Origin: Montifringilla adamsi
Lineage: Eukaryota; Chordata; Aves; Passeriformes; Passeridae
Assembly (NCBI GenBank): GCA_017590115.1
Contig: JAGGNK010011003.1
Coordinates: 2,492,558-2,556,557, forward strand
Length of the DNA stretch: 64,000 nucleotides
Reading direction: 5' to 3'
In this document: positions 11,201 through 25,007 of the stretch, piece by piece
Numbering within the stretch: the first letter of the stretch is position 1
Layout: each line of letters begins with the position of its first letter
Notes under the pieces: model-generated
Told to the model about the DNA's origin: nothing
Databases searched by the model: none
The model's input: only the letters and a program-made list of their open reading frames with translations
Program-made: the position numbers and the translations under genes

Positions 11201-14200
11201 CTTGGACCATTTTCTTCTGACTCATAGAATTGTTTAAACACTTCTGCGTAGAAGATGTGGAGAAAATTTGGTGATTGCTTTTTTAGGGAAGAGCTTTGAG
11301 ATAGATTTGGAGGATTTGTTCCAAAATAGGAAGGGGATGAATTACTGCAGAGTAGAATTGGTGCTGTTTTCCAGAGAGAAACAAGTACTTTTGTTTTCTA
11401 TTCCTTCAAGTATTCAGTGATTTAAAGTTAACCTGTTGCTTATAGAATATAAGAGAACTCAGTGAGCTTCTGACTGCCTCACATCCCAGTAAATCTGGGT
11501 GACTTTCCCTCACATGAATAATCCTTTCTTGAATTGCTTTGTGTTCCCTCACATTAAGCCAAGGCTTTACCAGCCACTGTTGCTCTTTCTGTGGTTTCCT
11601 GACCCTCCTGTGCAATCTCTCCCTTCAGTGTTTGTTTCCCAATTGAAGGCTCTGGGAATTACGGTGGATGCAAGGTAAAGTCAGTTATTGACTTCCAGTG
11701 TATTCTTATTTTATTTGCCTCCTGCTTGAACCATCTTTTTATTTAGGGAGGGCTTTAAGTTCTTGTAGTAGAATCTTGTGTAGCTTTTAATAATTTCTGT
11801 TGCCTTTCTCTAGATTTTTTTTAATGCATCACCTTTTCAAAACCATTTGATCAGAATGAATGTGAATAATATTGTATCATTAACTGTACTAAACTTTTTT
11901 ACTGCAATTTACCATAATTTTGCATTGACCATTTATTTTACTTGCATTATTTACAGGGAATGTCTTATACTGAAGTCTTATATGCAGATGCCCCATGTAA
12001 TTTATTATGCAGTGGTGAGCAAGCACATTTAACTTCAGGAGTGTGCACACAGAGTTTTGATAGCTGGTTTATTCACTGAAGACATGCAGACTCCATTTGA
12101 GTGTGTGGCTGAGAGCTCTTTTCTTTAATTGAGGTCTCCTTCAGAAGGTAACTTGTGTTTGTCAACTCTCTGAAGATTCTCACATTGCTGCGTTATAAAC
12201 CTGCAAAATAGCAAACAAAGTTTATATTTGATTAACTGTTTTGTATATTTTTCAAATGAAAGAAAAGAAAAACCATTTGTAAGACTAGAGTCTATTTATT
12301 TTTTTCAATCTGTCAATTTGTTTTGTCATTCCTGCCAAGAGCCTTACACAGATTGACAGGAATGACTGTTCTGAAGAATTCTACACTTGCTGTGTTGAGT
12401 TCCTCAAGGAAATGTTACAGCAGACTGATTTTCTGCTTAGGTTTGTTACCAGTTATTGAAACAAGACGCAGTGGCATTTGTAGCTAAGAAATTAAGCAAT
12501 GTCTGACCATTTTCTAGAAGTATTTACTTGCCTTTTATACACTTTTTCCCTGGAAAATCACAATATTTATTTGGATCACCAGTGCCTGAGAGTTATTTAG
12601 GATGAAGCTTTCTGAGCACTTAGGAGCTTACCAGCTGTTAAGAGTTAATTCTGTTGTTACACTTGGTTAGCAGAATTCTGTGAGAGCTTTTGATTGACTA
12701 TGATTAATGCTGCAGAACTTCAGAGAGGCACTGTTATTAATGTGCTGATTGACATAAAATTATTCTAGTGAGACTATTATAATAGCTGAAAATCCATCAT
12801 CTTGATTATTATTGCTGCAAAATGCCATGGAAATGAGTAGTCAGCTATACATTATTCTAACTCTTGTTGAGAGTCAGATGCCTCACTCGAGTCTCCTCAG
12901 ATACAGATCTCGTTTTGTTTGGCAGTCCATCAGAAACAATGTGACTGTTGAATGGGAAAGGCCTGGTGTTTGTAAAAGTGACTTGATTCATACAAATTTG
13001 GGAGCATTTTCTCAGGCATCACCATTATTCAGGGCTGAGTCCAATGCAAACTTCCCCATGTTGCTGCCAATAAAACTGCAGACTGAGCCGTGGTTAAAGC
13101 AGCTCAGTGCAGTGATAGCTGCCCTGTCCAGCTGGGGATTGGGATCAGAATGTTCAAACACCACCTTTGCCATAGTTGGATCCTCAGCTAGGTCTTGAGA
13201 GTTGCCTTGGGCTTTTCCCAAGGAGTAGGTCTTACAAGTGGCAGTGAGTTGAGGAAAAAATGGACTTTCTGCAAAGTGTTCCCTTTCAAGCTGCAGGTAA
13301 GAGCAGCAAGTCCAGTGTTTCTGATCTTACAGACCCTTGTCAGGGATTGCAAAAGCACAGTGGACTTTGTGCTGAAACTTAGCTCATAGCTCAAATCCTG
13401 AACTGTTGGGTGTCACCCTCTGCTCTCTCCACTTAGATACCAGAGGTAGTTTTATTTTCTGGTTCCTGACCCGCAAATTAAATTGTCCAGGTTGTGTTAC
13501 AGAGACATTTTATTTCTGTGGTCTGTTTTAGTTGATGTTTTGTACTGTAAACAGGTGTGTGCAAAAAACTTCTAGTTTTAGCCCATTTAGGTCACATTAG
13601 ACTTTCATCTTGCACGTAGCAGTTAACTGAGCAGAAGACAAGTACATTTGTGCTCTGAGATTTGTTTTCACTGTTTGAAAAATGGAAGAAGTTGCTGTTC
13701 CCTGTAATAACGTCATGAGCCTGTGACCTTTCTTGGTGTCACAAATTAAGCACATAGCAACTTGCTCTTGTCTGGTTTGGGGCATATTATAAATTTAGAA
13801 CTTCTGTTGTTGGCCTTGTTAACATGAGCACCAACTGTTGCCGTTGTCCTGTAGCACAGTCCTTTTGAGAAATGGACTGATTGGGCAACTGGAGGATTAC
13901 AGTTCCTTTGGAGATATAATTCAGTGTATCTCATGTTATCAGAGAAGGCTGACAAGCGTTTCTCTAAGAAAGTATCAGTGAGCTGTGGCTGAAATGAATG
14001 AGGCACTTTGTTTCACCAAGAAGTGAAGCAAATCTTCCACAATTTCCCAGCAGATAAAAATAAATTGGTGACTATATTGCACATTAAAATGATGAGTTTA
14101 CATAGTAATATTTATCCTCCTTTATCTACTTCTGTAAAGGACCTGCTGTGATATTCTGCCATATGACCTTGAGTTTGTCACTCTGAAGCTGGAAGGAGAT

Positions 14201-17200
14201 GAGTCTTTCCAAATTTAACAGATACAGAGAAGCAGAGTTTTCATGCTGCATATGTTTTGGCAGGAGCTGGTTATTAACAATTAATGTTCTTTGTTATGTT
14301 GGAGACGTAGCTGAGAAGATGCTGTAATATTTTTATTGGGGACTGGTAGAAAACCACTGCATACCTACCAGTACTGAAGAAGGTTATACTGAAGAAATAT
14401 AATAAGGTTAAAGGAAAGAAATTTGTAAATGGATGTCAAAGAGTGGGTGAAATACATTGTAAAACACAGAGGGGTGATTTTACTGGGAATACTTGGATAA
14501 AAATTTCTGAGAAGTGCCATGTTGCAGACATGGTAGACATAAGTGACATGACAAATTTGAATAAAATGAATAACAGAACAAATCTGAGTGACTGTCAGTG
14601 AAAACATTGAGTGTGACCTTGTGCAGTTGTGAGGGGTTTAATTTCATCCATGGGAGCTTTAGCATGGTGGCAGCACTGTCCAGATCCTGCCTCTGTGAGA
14701 GGCTTTGCTCTTGTTTCCTCAGCAGTGGGGACTCCTGTTACAGTAATCCTGGGGCTCCTGTGGGACAAAGGCTGCCCTGTTCCTGGGGATTGTGGCCTTT
14801 GTACAGCTGTGCTCTCCAGGCAAAGCCAGCACCCCTCTTTAGGGAAACGTTTGGATCAGTGCTTTGGGATTGGTTTTCCATGCAGTGACAGCTTTTCATG
14901 TGTGGCATAGAGAGGCAAAATTGCTCTGGATAGCAAGACACCACCTTGATCAGCTGTGTGAGAAGGGCTTTTGGGTCTGCAGTGGACTCAAAAGTCCTTT
15001 TTTTCTATTCTTTTTTTTTAAATGTCACTTATTTGTGTGACTGCTGCTGGATTGGAACATACCTGGTTTGTCAAAGAGCAGAATGAAATGGCAGGTAAAG
15101 GCCTGAGTAGTTACTTATGAAGATAACTTAGCTAAAACCACAGATATTTCTGATGTAATCCTCTCAAATGTTCAGTGATCCAAATAGGGCCATGACAAAT
15201 ATTTGGGTTTTTTATTACAGATGAAGGCAGACTGATCCAGTAGTGCTCATTTTAAACTTGCTGGTACAAGTAGTTGTGTGAGGGCTTTAATTTGCATTAC
15301 CTTTAAATGCTGCTGTCAATATAGGTGGTATTTCTAATTATCTGAGAGTAACTTCATTTCACAGATATTTTGGAGCAAGCTCTAGTGACTGCAAGCAACA
15401 TTTTCTGGGCTTTGATAAAAGCTCTGATTGGTTAAAGCAGAGATTTAAATTTAGACATTCTGTGTATTAAATAGACAATTTGGGTGCTCTATTTTTAACT
15501 AAATTTTAAATAAAAACTGGCTAAATATAGAGAACAGTTATTTCTGGAAAGTGTATGTGCCAGCTGACATTTCTTTTGCTGCTGCTTTTGTCTTAATACT
15601 TAGCAAAACAAAAGCTTATGGAATAGAAGTACAGAGAAGAATCTTCATTGTGTTTTCTGTCCTGGGCTGGCTGTGGGAGCTGTGGCAGCCATGGAGCAAC
15701 TTGCTAGGAATTTGTAGTGAATGGGAGGAGGCTTTGTGGTTAGGGAGGGTGGGAGGCAGGAATATACCAGGAGTTGGAGTGATTGAGAAAGTCTAGAGCA
15801 AGTCTGGTCCCATATTTGTGTGCCTTTTCTACTGTTGTAGAAATATCGGCATAAGGGCAGAAATAACATTTCCAAGTCTTGCTAGGATAAAAGCTCTACA
15901 TTTAATTATTTATACTTAATTGTTCCATCACAGCTCTTGTGTGGGTTAAAATTGCATGGAATTAAACCCTTGTTTGCCATGCCTTGTAATTGTTGGGTGA
16001 CATTCTGTACTACTTAAGTCATTATAAGTAAGTTTTGTAGTCTATAAACTTAAGACTTCCTGGGACATGCACTCAGGTTAGTCAGAAGGTGTTGGGGATT
16101 GGAATGAGATGCTGCAAGAGTGGATGACATACTCTGACAGTATAAACTGGTTTTGTCTCTTGTCTGGTACAGAGTTATGGTACATAATTTAATTTACAGA
16201 AGGTAACTTGTATGAAGAAGACTGGAGATAGCTCATAGTTCAGCTTCTAGGGATTGGTGTAATACCACACATTTAACACAGGCTTCCCACTCAAAATTTT
16301 TCACCAGGTTTTTAAAATCTGTTTATCTGAAATTCGTGAACAGTGTCAGATTTTCTAGTCTCACAAACTCTAAATGGCAATATATTCCCTTCTGCTTCTT
16401 ACAGACTGTTGGGTCATTTCTTCCTCTTGGCATGGCACACCTGTGGTGTCATCCTCACATTTCTTCTACTGACTACCATAACTCCAGAAGTTTGTGATGA
16501 CACACAGTAACATGATCTTCAGCGCTATCATTAAAGTGGAGACTTTGCCAAACATTTGCAGAAATTGGTGTTTTAAATAGCCCAGCTCAGAATTTTCTTA
16601 TGCTTTCCATGGCAACAAGTTCATCTGTTATGCAAATGTCACGTTAACAGTCTCTGTCAGTGCATGGCTCAGTTTCTTTCCTGCAAAGAGTGCATTTAGT
16701 GCTTGGTACAAATAGTTCCATGTACATGCACAGTTTGGAGCGTGTACCTCTGTCTTCAGGTGTCCTGAAACACCTCCTCAAGGTGTTCATCACCCCTTTT
16801 ATATTGTGGTTGGAAAATGCAGTGATTAAAATGTGCTCTTTGTGAGTGAAGTGATGGTTAACGGGTAGCATTAGGCTTATACAACAGGCAGTTTGGTATT
16901 AATAGAATTGCTGTGAAACTGGGCTTCCTCTTTCTCCTGCTCCTACTGGGTAAGCTTGAAAGTGTCTTTTTATGGAAGAGGAGATGCACGTTCTGCTGGA
17001 AAAAAATTACAGAGAAACCTTTGCTCACTGCATTTGCCCATAATCTGTAGATAATTCGCAAGACTCTTCTACTTTTTCTGTACCATATAGCTGTATGTAT
17101 TCTTCCTCTCCAGCTTGAATATTGTTTGATACATTCGGTCTGGGCAGATTGATGGTACAGAGCCATGATCTTCTGCAGCTCTGAAATATTCTTGTGGTTC

Positions 17201-20200
17201 TCAGGAGTTGGAGGTTAAAATTCTGTTGTGATTGTTTTTGTACACTGTGAAACAGCTCATGTCAGTTTTAGTGTTTCATTTGCTTAACAATACAAGTTAT
17301 GCCTGCACAAAGTAGTTGTATCTGATAAGTTTGCAATGGTGTTGCAAGAAGTACACTCCACCAAATACTTAGAATGATGACAGATTGAAGAAAACAGGGT
17401 AATAAAAGCTTTTACATTTTGCTTTTTTTCTGGAGATTTTCATACCTTTCTGACAGCATTGTTGAAATAGGCCTCTTCATGGCCTCTCACATACTGTGTG
17501 TGGAGCCATTTACATTTAATTGACTTCCCTTTTAATGAGGTGTTTCTTTTAAAAATTGATCTGTGGCTTGAATTTCACCCTTAGACTTGTTGGAATAGGA
17601 TTGAAAATGTGCTGCCTTTGCCTCTAAAATTTTCAGTTTTAGAAAGATTCAGTAGTGAAAATGGAGTTTCTCCTGCGTATGTACCCACCAGTGCCTGGGA
17701 TGATCTGTAGCCAAAGTGGGAAATGCTCCTCGTGCAGTGTATCTGTCTTACACTGACAGAGAAATAAAAATTTAAAGCTTTTTCTGGGTTGTGGGGAAAA
17801 ATTACTGAAAAATCATCACCAAGGGTGTTCTGTGGCACCACTGGAATTTCTGAGCCGAGGGCTCCTGGGAACCCTGTGTTTGGGTTTCGTAGCCTGTTTT
17901 GTTGCCACTACAAGGGTGTTTTTCTCGAGAGCACTCGGTAGGCAGCAGTTTCTTGTGTTGTTTCATTTTAAGTTGGGAGCTTTAGGGTTCCAAAGCCATT
18001 CCCTCCCCAGGTAATGAGTGTGTCTGTTCAGAGGTACTTGGAGTTTCTCAGCTAAGCTTGCTGGAATCCTTTTAAAGCTGTACTTAACTGCAAGTACTTA
18101 AAAGGAGCTTTGATATATTGTTGTGTTAACAGTAATATTGTGGAAGAAGCTGATGTTACAACATTTAAGAAATGTTGTTTAAATAAGATAGAATTGTTGA
18201 GGCTTTTTCTTTTAAGGTTGCAATCTTTTTATTCTTAGCCTAATGCTAGGTTTTTTGCAATTTTTACTCTTGCTTCCTTCTTCTCGAGTAATTAGCATTG
18301 TGACACTTTGAACCTCAGCTATCCTAGATCAGTTAAAACTTAGGACAGCAATTTAAAAAAGATGTAATTAGCAGAGTCTAGGAGCTGGTGGATGCTGTGA
18401 GTGAGACCCTGAGCCAGGTGCTGGGGCTGTAAGGCTGCAGTGCTGGGTGGGCAGCAGGGACCCTGGGCTGTCTCCTCCAAAATGTGGCTCTTGAATTAGA
18501 TATTGGAACAAAATATTTGCCTAATTTTGTGGGTTTGATGTCATGTTTCTGGCAAATTTCTGTAATCCCCCTGATTATATGAATAATCCTCATATACATT
18601 CATTTTTTTAATGTACATATATATATCAGGCTTACAAGCTTTCCCTAAATGTTTGGGGTTCTTGCCTGTCTCAGTGGCTCAGAGCAGCCCTTAACACACA
18701 ACTATGTTGCCCTTTATTTAGCCAGGTGGTTTTTGATTTGTCTTTGCTGTGTGGGCAAGTGCTGGTAGAGAATAATGAAAGATTTTGTGAATAGTGGAAG
18801 AACTAAAAAAAACCCCAAACAAACAAAAAGCAAAACAAAGAGTCTTAAATGCAAACAGAGAAACATATTTAAAGAATAGCCTTGGTATTCACATCTTAAT
18901 AATGAGCATTTTGAATTAAACAGCATTTTTTGGTGCCTAGTTACCTTACTATTTAATCAATTCAACTTATTAAATATGTAAGGTCTTTAACACCCATGTG
19001 CTGTGCCATTCACAGCTGGACAAGATTCTAAAAAGTCACTGCAACATGTTTTTGCATTTTGTTGTGCACCTCCAGCCAACACAATTGGATTTAATTTTTT
19101 GAAGCAAGTTATGCTGTTCCTTTTGGATGTAGCATTCTGTGTGTGAAAAAGGCATTCATGTGTTCTGGCCTGTCTGCAGAACAAACAACTACTCAGATTT
19201 TTACTGATGTCTGAAGGCTTAAGGAATTTATTTTGAAAAACATGACATCAACCAGCATTCTGGATACAAGAACAGATGAATTCTGGTGCACAGCAAGCTG
19301 TTTCTCAAATTAAAATTCAAGTTGTTAAAAGTATGTTAAAATACATTAATCAAAAGAATATGGAAATGATAGTGCAGTTGTTTTCTGCTGAATTTTCCAA
19401 CTGAATGTTTTAGCTTGAATATTCACTTAATCTTTATTCCATTCTTTTTAATGCCAAAGTGATTTTTTTTTTCAATAGGAGAAAATAATTAGAAGTTGTT
19501 TTATAGAATAGGAGCAGCTATTGCATGGGATTGATGCAGACTTTGATCTCAACCAGTTCCAAAGGGTTAAGTAATGAGTTTATGTTATTGCACTGTGATT
19601 CACAGCATGAAACTGTGTGGCATTGTCAGTGTAATGTGTCATTTTGTCTTTCCCCTTCAGCCACAGCCTTGCCAAGTGCTGCCCTTGTCTGTCCTCTAAG
19701 AATACTTTTCAGGGGTCTCTGAGGGAACTTCACTGTTTTCCAAGAGACTTGAGATTTGGGCAGGTCTCTGTGGTCCTTTTCAGAGAGCACTCATGGGGTA
19801 AGGTCTGGGTGTGTTACTGGGCTGCAGTTAGTTGTTGGCTACAGGTCTCAAAGAAGTAACAGTAATTTCGGTTCATACCAATTACTCTTTTCCGTTATTG
19901 ACCCAGGAATTTTGGGGAGACAGATGTTCACATTCTGCATTTCTGTAAGAGATTGAAGCAGTGTTTGAGCTCAGGTGTGAATGTCCTCCTTACTTTATGA
20001 TCTTAACTGTGAACATGTTTGGTGCTGCAGTTAAAGGTTGTTAAAGACAATGGCATCTTGTACAGTTGAGCAATATTTAATTATAGAGTTCAGCTCCAAG
20101 TGTATGGAAAGACTGTGTTAAACATCTTCCCTCCTAGCTTCTGAGTATGCTTATTCCATCCCACCAGAAATAACCCTGTGGTTTAATAGCCCCATTAGTA

Positions 20201-20716
20201 GTTTGGTTAGCAACAAAAGTCTGAGCCCAGCTAACTGTAGGTTCTTCAGAGGGTCTTGGTTTTATCAGTAGAATGAAGTATGGGCAAATAAAGATTACTT
20301 CTCTCTTACACTGTTACTCTGTTGTTATCTGAACTGTTCCAAAATCAGTGGGAGTATTGATGACCTGGACACTGGCAGTAGCATGAGTTCTCCTGTGCCT
20401 GTTGCAATGTTATAAAGGGATGGTAGAGGTGTGAAGACTGAGTTATCTTGCAGCAGAAGTGGAGAGGAGAGAAAAAGGAACGCTATTGAAAGTTGCAAGA
20501 CACATTGCAAATTGATGAATTCCTCTTTTGATCTTCATCACTACAGACAAGTTCCTACTTTCCATCTGTTTATTTCATTCATTTTCCTTTGCATCTTTCT
20601 TTTACAATTCTTCTAAAGCACATACACACATATTAAGTTCTGCCCTTCATTTATTCTTTTGTCATTGTTTCCATTTCACTTTCCCTGTGTTTCATTCCTG
20701 TATCTTTCTTGTTTAG
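5211..20716. other. Long intron, no gene seen
   Basis: About 15.5 kb of AT-rich non-coding DNA. I looked for the PR-domain exons of PRDM2 and found no segment that reads as them between splice sites. Only short homopolymer runs (for example T runs near 6880-6900, 8200 and 9620) and short unconvincing open frames are present. The 12812-13198 open frame (128 codons) has no recognisable family or splice context. No transposon family is clear in this stretch. Confidence 0.55.
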
Positions 20717-20775
20717 ACCAAGTGGAGGATCCAGCTGGCCGTAGCAGCCATGTAGGACCCTTCAGGAACCTGATG
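20717..20775 (+). other. Candidate 59-nt alternative or 5' exon
   Basis: The segment sits between a strong polypyrimidine tract plus acceptor (TGTATCTTTCTTGTTTAG, ending 20716) and an ideal donor (ATG|GTAAGT, from 20776). It contains a start-stop element (ATGTAG) and ends exactly in ATG. One frame is open, but 59 nt is not a multiple of three, so inserting it before the exon at 24015 would shift the PRDM2 frame. That points to a non-coding 5' exon, for example of the RIZ2 transcript, or to a splice-site pair by chance. No match to known PRDM2 protein is visible. Confidence 0.3.
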
Positions 20776-23700
20776 GTAAGTGCACGTGTGTACTTATACT
20801 CAGGTTTCCACCAGGTTCTGTGTTCAGAGGCATTTCCCCGCTTCTGCAGGCTTCAGTTGGTTCCTGACCTCTGAAACAATAAGAAAACTAAGGGACAGGC
20901 CTTGGACTACTCATTGATACCCTTTATATCAGTAGTAGGTTTTGTTTTTATTGGAAATCTGCAGGAAGAAAGTGATGCAAATCTTCCAGGTTTATATGGA
21001 TTTTTAAAGCACTTTGAGAACTCATGAGAGAAAGTCTATTAACAGCTGTCAAATGTCTTCAAAAGTTTCTGAACTCCAAATATATGAAAGCTGGGAGAGC
21101 ATATCAGTGAAGTATCACCTATTACTCTGTCCTTAAATTCTCTTCCTGGGCACGTGCTGTTGAATGGTCAGGACCATGAAATTGTGCATCTGGGACAGTC
21201 ATTGTCATGTTTCAGTGTAGTGAATTCTTTGAACCTTTTCAAAGAAAGCTGTGACCTAGAAGATGAACAAACTAAAGCCATCTGCAGTGGTTTGGTGTCT
21301 CTCATTGATATGTGTCAGAAATTGATCTGACACATCTGAAATGTATGTGCACAAGAAGTTTGTTCACTGTTCAGAGAAAGGGCAAGTTGGGTGCTGGTGA
21401 ATCCTCTCTTCAAAGGCCAAGAACTTGAAACATCTCCAGCTGTATCATGGAGCAGGTTACATCATGAGCAAGTTGCATCTCTTTTTAGGACCGGCAGAAC
21501 TTGCAAATGGTCTGCTTTCCATCAGTAGCATAAGGTATGTGACATAAGTACCTTGATTTTGTGTGAAAATCCTGCTATTCTAGTGATTTCTCAGACTATA
21601 ATTGGATTTGAGGGACTATAAATTTTATATTCTCTAACTGGATGACACGTTGAAACTTATCTGCATGCTTTAGCACTTGGGATTTGTGTTGGTGCCTTTT
21701 CATACTTTACCTCACCCTTGAAAGAGGACAGTATATTACCAATATTGTTAGAAAAAAGAATGAATTTGGTCTTGGTTTGAAGACTTTGACAGTAACCCGT
21801 TATGCTGAAATTCAGGGCTACTGTAGAGTAAGATGCAGAACTGCCCTGTGATTTCATCTGCAATACATTGGACACTGCACTGTGGGGGGAAAAAGTGTCT
21901 CTGAGCACGTGCCAGGTTTGGAGGTGAGAGGAGCCTGTGCACCAACCTGTTAATTCTTGTTTCCTGTCTCACCTGTCAAGAGAGATTAATCAAGAATTTT
22001 GTTGGTTGGTCAGGATACTGATAGTGGTCTTTAGATGATAAGTGGTCTGCAAAAAAATTTTAGATTTCTTAAGGTTCTAGGAATTATGTATGATTTGTTA
22101 TGTCACTCATAAGGTGTTTTGTGATGCATGTTTGATTCCTAGAAATGTGTTGAAATCTTACATTTCCACTTTTTCTGTAGAAGTGGAACTGTTGAATTGT
22201 GTTACTATACATTCCCAGAGAATTTGAAGTGACTTGGGAGACACTTCTGGAAACTTCTTTGATATCCTTCATACTCAGATCTTGGTAGTGTTGGTTGTAA
22301 TTAGGAACATTAGACTTGCTGATAATAAGAAATGGTGTTCAAATTGGACTTTCAGTAGCTTGTCGCGTAAGGAAAGGTGTGCTTTAACTTCCTAATGCCT
22401 ACGTGAGCAACCAAGTACGTGCTAAATCTTCTGACAGTCGCAGGTGTTTGGTATACAGGCAAAATTGAATGTTGCATTGTTCAGTCAATCCAGGACCGGT
22501 CCTTTATGGCAGGTTAGACCTGGGCATCATGACAATAATTGAGGATATTCAGAAAAAATTGCCAGTTCACTTTGGGAAGGATGTGTGTGTCATGTCCAAA
22601 GATGACAAAAATTCAGTCTGAGTGACTATTGTCAGGTTATAAGACTAAAATCTGTTAAATTATATAAGAAATTTAAAAAATACATAAAACTGAAACACTT
22701 TGGAATTTGGGGACGATCTATGAAATCTGAGCTTGTTGAGAGGAAATATAGATAATTATTTAGTGTGTTCAAATCAAAACAGTGTTTCCTTTGAAAGCTG
22801 AGGCTGTCTGAACTGTTCTCTAGGGGGGGTATGTGTACTTGGAACTTCCTGGAACAGAGGAGCATTTTTTAAAAGGCATTTCAGTTTCTTGGCTCAGGAT
22901 GTGAAAAATATTTTCAAGGGGTAAAAAGGAGGAGTTTGTTGACAGGATTGTGACGTGGAAGAATGTGCTTCTAACTAGGAAATGGATTTAGGGCTGTGAT
23001 GGACGTTTCTGGTCAGAGGGAATGGGCAGTGTGTTATCAAGTAGCATTTTGTGTGTTAGAGGGGTCAAAGGAGGAGTTTGGATTGCTGCTTCTGGACAGT
23101 TCTTCCCAAGAGCTGTGTGTAGAACCCTGGAGTTTCAGTGCTGTTTTCTGTATTCTGTGTGGAGAGTACAGTCTGTAATGGAGTGAAAGAAGAACTATTA
23201 ACTTTCATTTGTTATTACACACCCCAAATCATAATTTCTCTGTGTTATAGGCATGAATCTATAAGATGAATGGCAAAAATTAGCAGTACTTTGTATTGGA
23301 GTGGAAAATGAAGTTTTCAGTGTGTTTACATCTTACAGTACTGGTCAGCTCTTTGCATATAATGCCCTTTTGTGTTCATCATCCTCTGCAACTAATACAT
23401 GCTGCTTCTTCATTTTGCTAACTGAAAGTGGTAACTTGAAAGTGGTGTTTGTGTCAGGACCCATCAAAATACCTTCAGCATTTTCTGTTACCCAGTTCCA
23501 TCTCATTTGGTTGCACTCCCTTTGCCCTGTTTGTCAAGCTCATGCTGCTTTCACTCTTCTCATGATATTATTACTTCATTGTTTTTGTCATAACTCTCCT
23601 CATCATTCAGAATGTTTATACAACTAGAATAAACCTCTCTGGGTTTCTATTTTGTAAGGTCTTCAAATTAGCATTAGGATTAATAGTATATGAAGAGATT

Positions 23701-24014
23701 TTTCTACTTTCCATATAATTCTGTGAGATACAGGAATTTAGTGGCCATATTAAGGTATTGGTAACTGCATGATGTGAGCTGCTTAACCCTGGACAGGTAG
23801 TTTGTTCTTGCTTGAAAGTGAGGAAAGTATTACAGTGTCTGAAGTTTTTTACCTGAATGCTGTCTGTTCTCCTAATCAATCATTTGTATTTCACAGGAAA
23901 GCAAGGTCTCTACAGGACTTTGTTATGCTCCAAAGCTGAGGGTTTAAATCTGCCACTCATATATGACAAATAAAAATTGTTAAGCATGAATAATAAATGC
24001 TTTTTTCCCACTAG
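20776..24014. other. Intron before the RIZ2-start exon
   Basis: About 3.2 kb of AT-rich non-coding sequence ending in TTTTTTCCCACTAG, the acceptor of the PRDM2 exon. A second exon-like segment (21490-21535, between CTCTTTTTAG and GTATGT) was noted, but its phases do not fit PRDM2. No repeat family was recognised. Confidence 0.6.
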
Positions 24015-24125
24015 GAAAGAAGAAGACTCAGGAAGGTAAAAACAAGGGAAAGAAGGCAGCAGATACGAAACAGAAAAAGACTGATTTGGATTCCACTTCT
24101 GCAGATATGAGGGATTCTAAAGAAG
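24015..24125 (+). CDS. PRDM2: PRDM2 (RIZ) exon, linker after PR domain
   Basis: This 111-nt exon encodes the short basic linker that joins the N-terminal PR domain to the acidic region of PRDM2, a nuclear zinc-finger regulator. The PR domain itself, with histone H3 methylation activity in the family, is not in this window. The exon is flanked by TTTTTTCCCACTAG and GTGAGT. It enters with two bases finishing a glycine codon, reads KKKTQEGKNKGKK, and ends at SADMRDSKE plus one base. Mammalian PRDM2 has a very similar stretch (KKKSQENKNKG … ANMRDSAEG), which identifies it. The next exon begins with the matching phase (G|GT), giving glycine, then HKEEDE. Its Met codon at 24107-24109 is where the PR-less RIZ2 form begins in mammals. 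The 882-nt intron after it is short. Identity is certain; the exon number is not assigned. Confidence 0.95.
24107..24109 (+). promoter_or_regulatory. PRDM2: Predicted RIZ2 start codon
   Basis: This is the in-frame ATG of the MRDS stretch, which corresponds to the initiator Met (about residue 202) of the mammalian PR-less RIZ2 product. The context GCAGATATGA has a purine at -3 (G) and A rather than G at +4, so it is moderate. In the full-length form it is an internal residue. Use in this species is inferred from conservation. Confidence 0.6.
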
Positions 24126-25007
24126 GTGAGTTCTCAAGTGTCTTATTTTTTCCTTCTATTTGTCTTTTTGAATCAAAGGATGCTTGTCATGTATAGTACA
24201 TTAGCAGGTTATCTTACCTGCAAAGTGAACATGTTTGTATCATTTACCCCAATTGTTTTACTAGTTAGGAACTTGGCTATTAGAAACATGTCATTAAATG
24301 TACAACTCTGACCACAGGAGAAACTAATGTGCTGCAAAGTTGAGACATAGACCCAAACTCCTTACAAGATAATAGCAGAGCAAAATCCGTATTCTAGTGT
24401 CTTTGGAGCTTAGTTTCATCGTCATTATTTATTGCTAATTAACAAAGTCAGTACCAAGGGGGAAAAATACAGTATTGATTCTTTTGATCCATAACTCTTC
24501 CATTCCTTCCCTCTGTTGTCCCTTCTGCTTGCACATGTGCACCACTGTTCAGGTGTCTTATGGCCCAGCTGAGGAATGGAGAAGAATTTTTTGCTCTATA
24601 ATGTACCCACTTAGACAACATTGTGGGGATTGGCAGGAAAGGAGTTTTCCTGGAATCATTGCAGAATCTCAGAATATTTTGGGTTGGAAGGGACCTTAAA
24701 GCTCATCTTCTTCCAACCCCCTGCCATGGGCAGGGACACCTTTCACTAGGTAAGGTTGCTCAGAGCCCCATCCAACCTGGCCTTCTTTTCTTCAGCAATG
24801 GATATACCTGACAACAGATAGGTAGGACTTGAATGCAGGAAAACACCCATCCACACAAGTAAATACATCCAAAGTGGTGATATTGTCTTGGATCAGGAAC
24901 ACTGGATATGTTATGCTAGAAGAAAAAAGGAGAAAAAGGTGTAGCATATCCTGAAGTGTTTGGTAAAAATATCTCATGCTTTTCTTTATTGCACTCTGGT
25001 GTTCCAG
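24126..25007 (+). other. PRDM2: Short PRDM2 intron
   Basis: An 882-nt intron between GTGAGT at 24126 and TGGTGTTCCAG at 25007, phase 1 on both sides. The big exon's frame remains open upstream to an ATG at 24956, but those codons lie in the intron and are not supported as coding. A CR1 fragment sits at 24660-24785. Confidence 0.9.
24660..24785 (-). mobile_element. PRDM2: CR1 LINE fragment inside PRDM2 intron
   Basis: AGAATATTTTGGGTTGGAAG followed by the ggaccttaaagctcatc pattern and CCCTGCCATGGGCAGGGACA is the reverse complement of the CR1 3' end. It is truncated at 'caacctggcc'. The insertion is about 220 bases before the acceptor and does not touch the splice signals. Confidence 0.9.

Noticed and set aside
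12812..13198. 128-codon + frame
   Set aside because: No recognisable family, no promoter or splice context, and a conflicting minus frame in the same place.
21490..21535. Second exon-like segment (CTCTTTTTAG … GTATGT)
   Set aside because: One frame is open but its phases do not fit PRDM2 neighbours, the donor is weaker, and no protein match is visible.
1..24014. PR-domain exons of PRDM2
   Set aside because: Looked for the conserved PR-domain peptides with splice sites and found none; they should lie upstream of the window.
24956..25007. ATG at 24956 as the start of the large PRDM2 frame
   Set aside because: These codons lie before a good acceptor at 25007 and have no counterpart in PRDM2; the preceding exon joins in phase at 25008.
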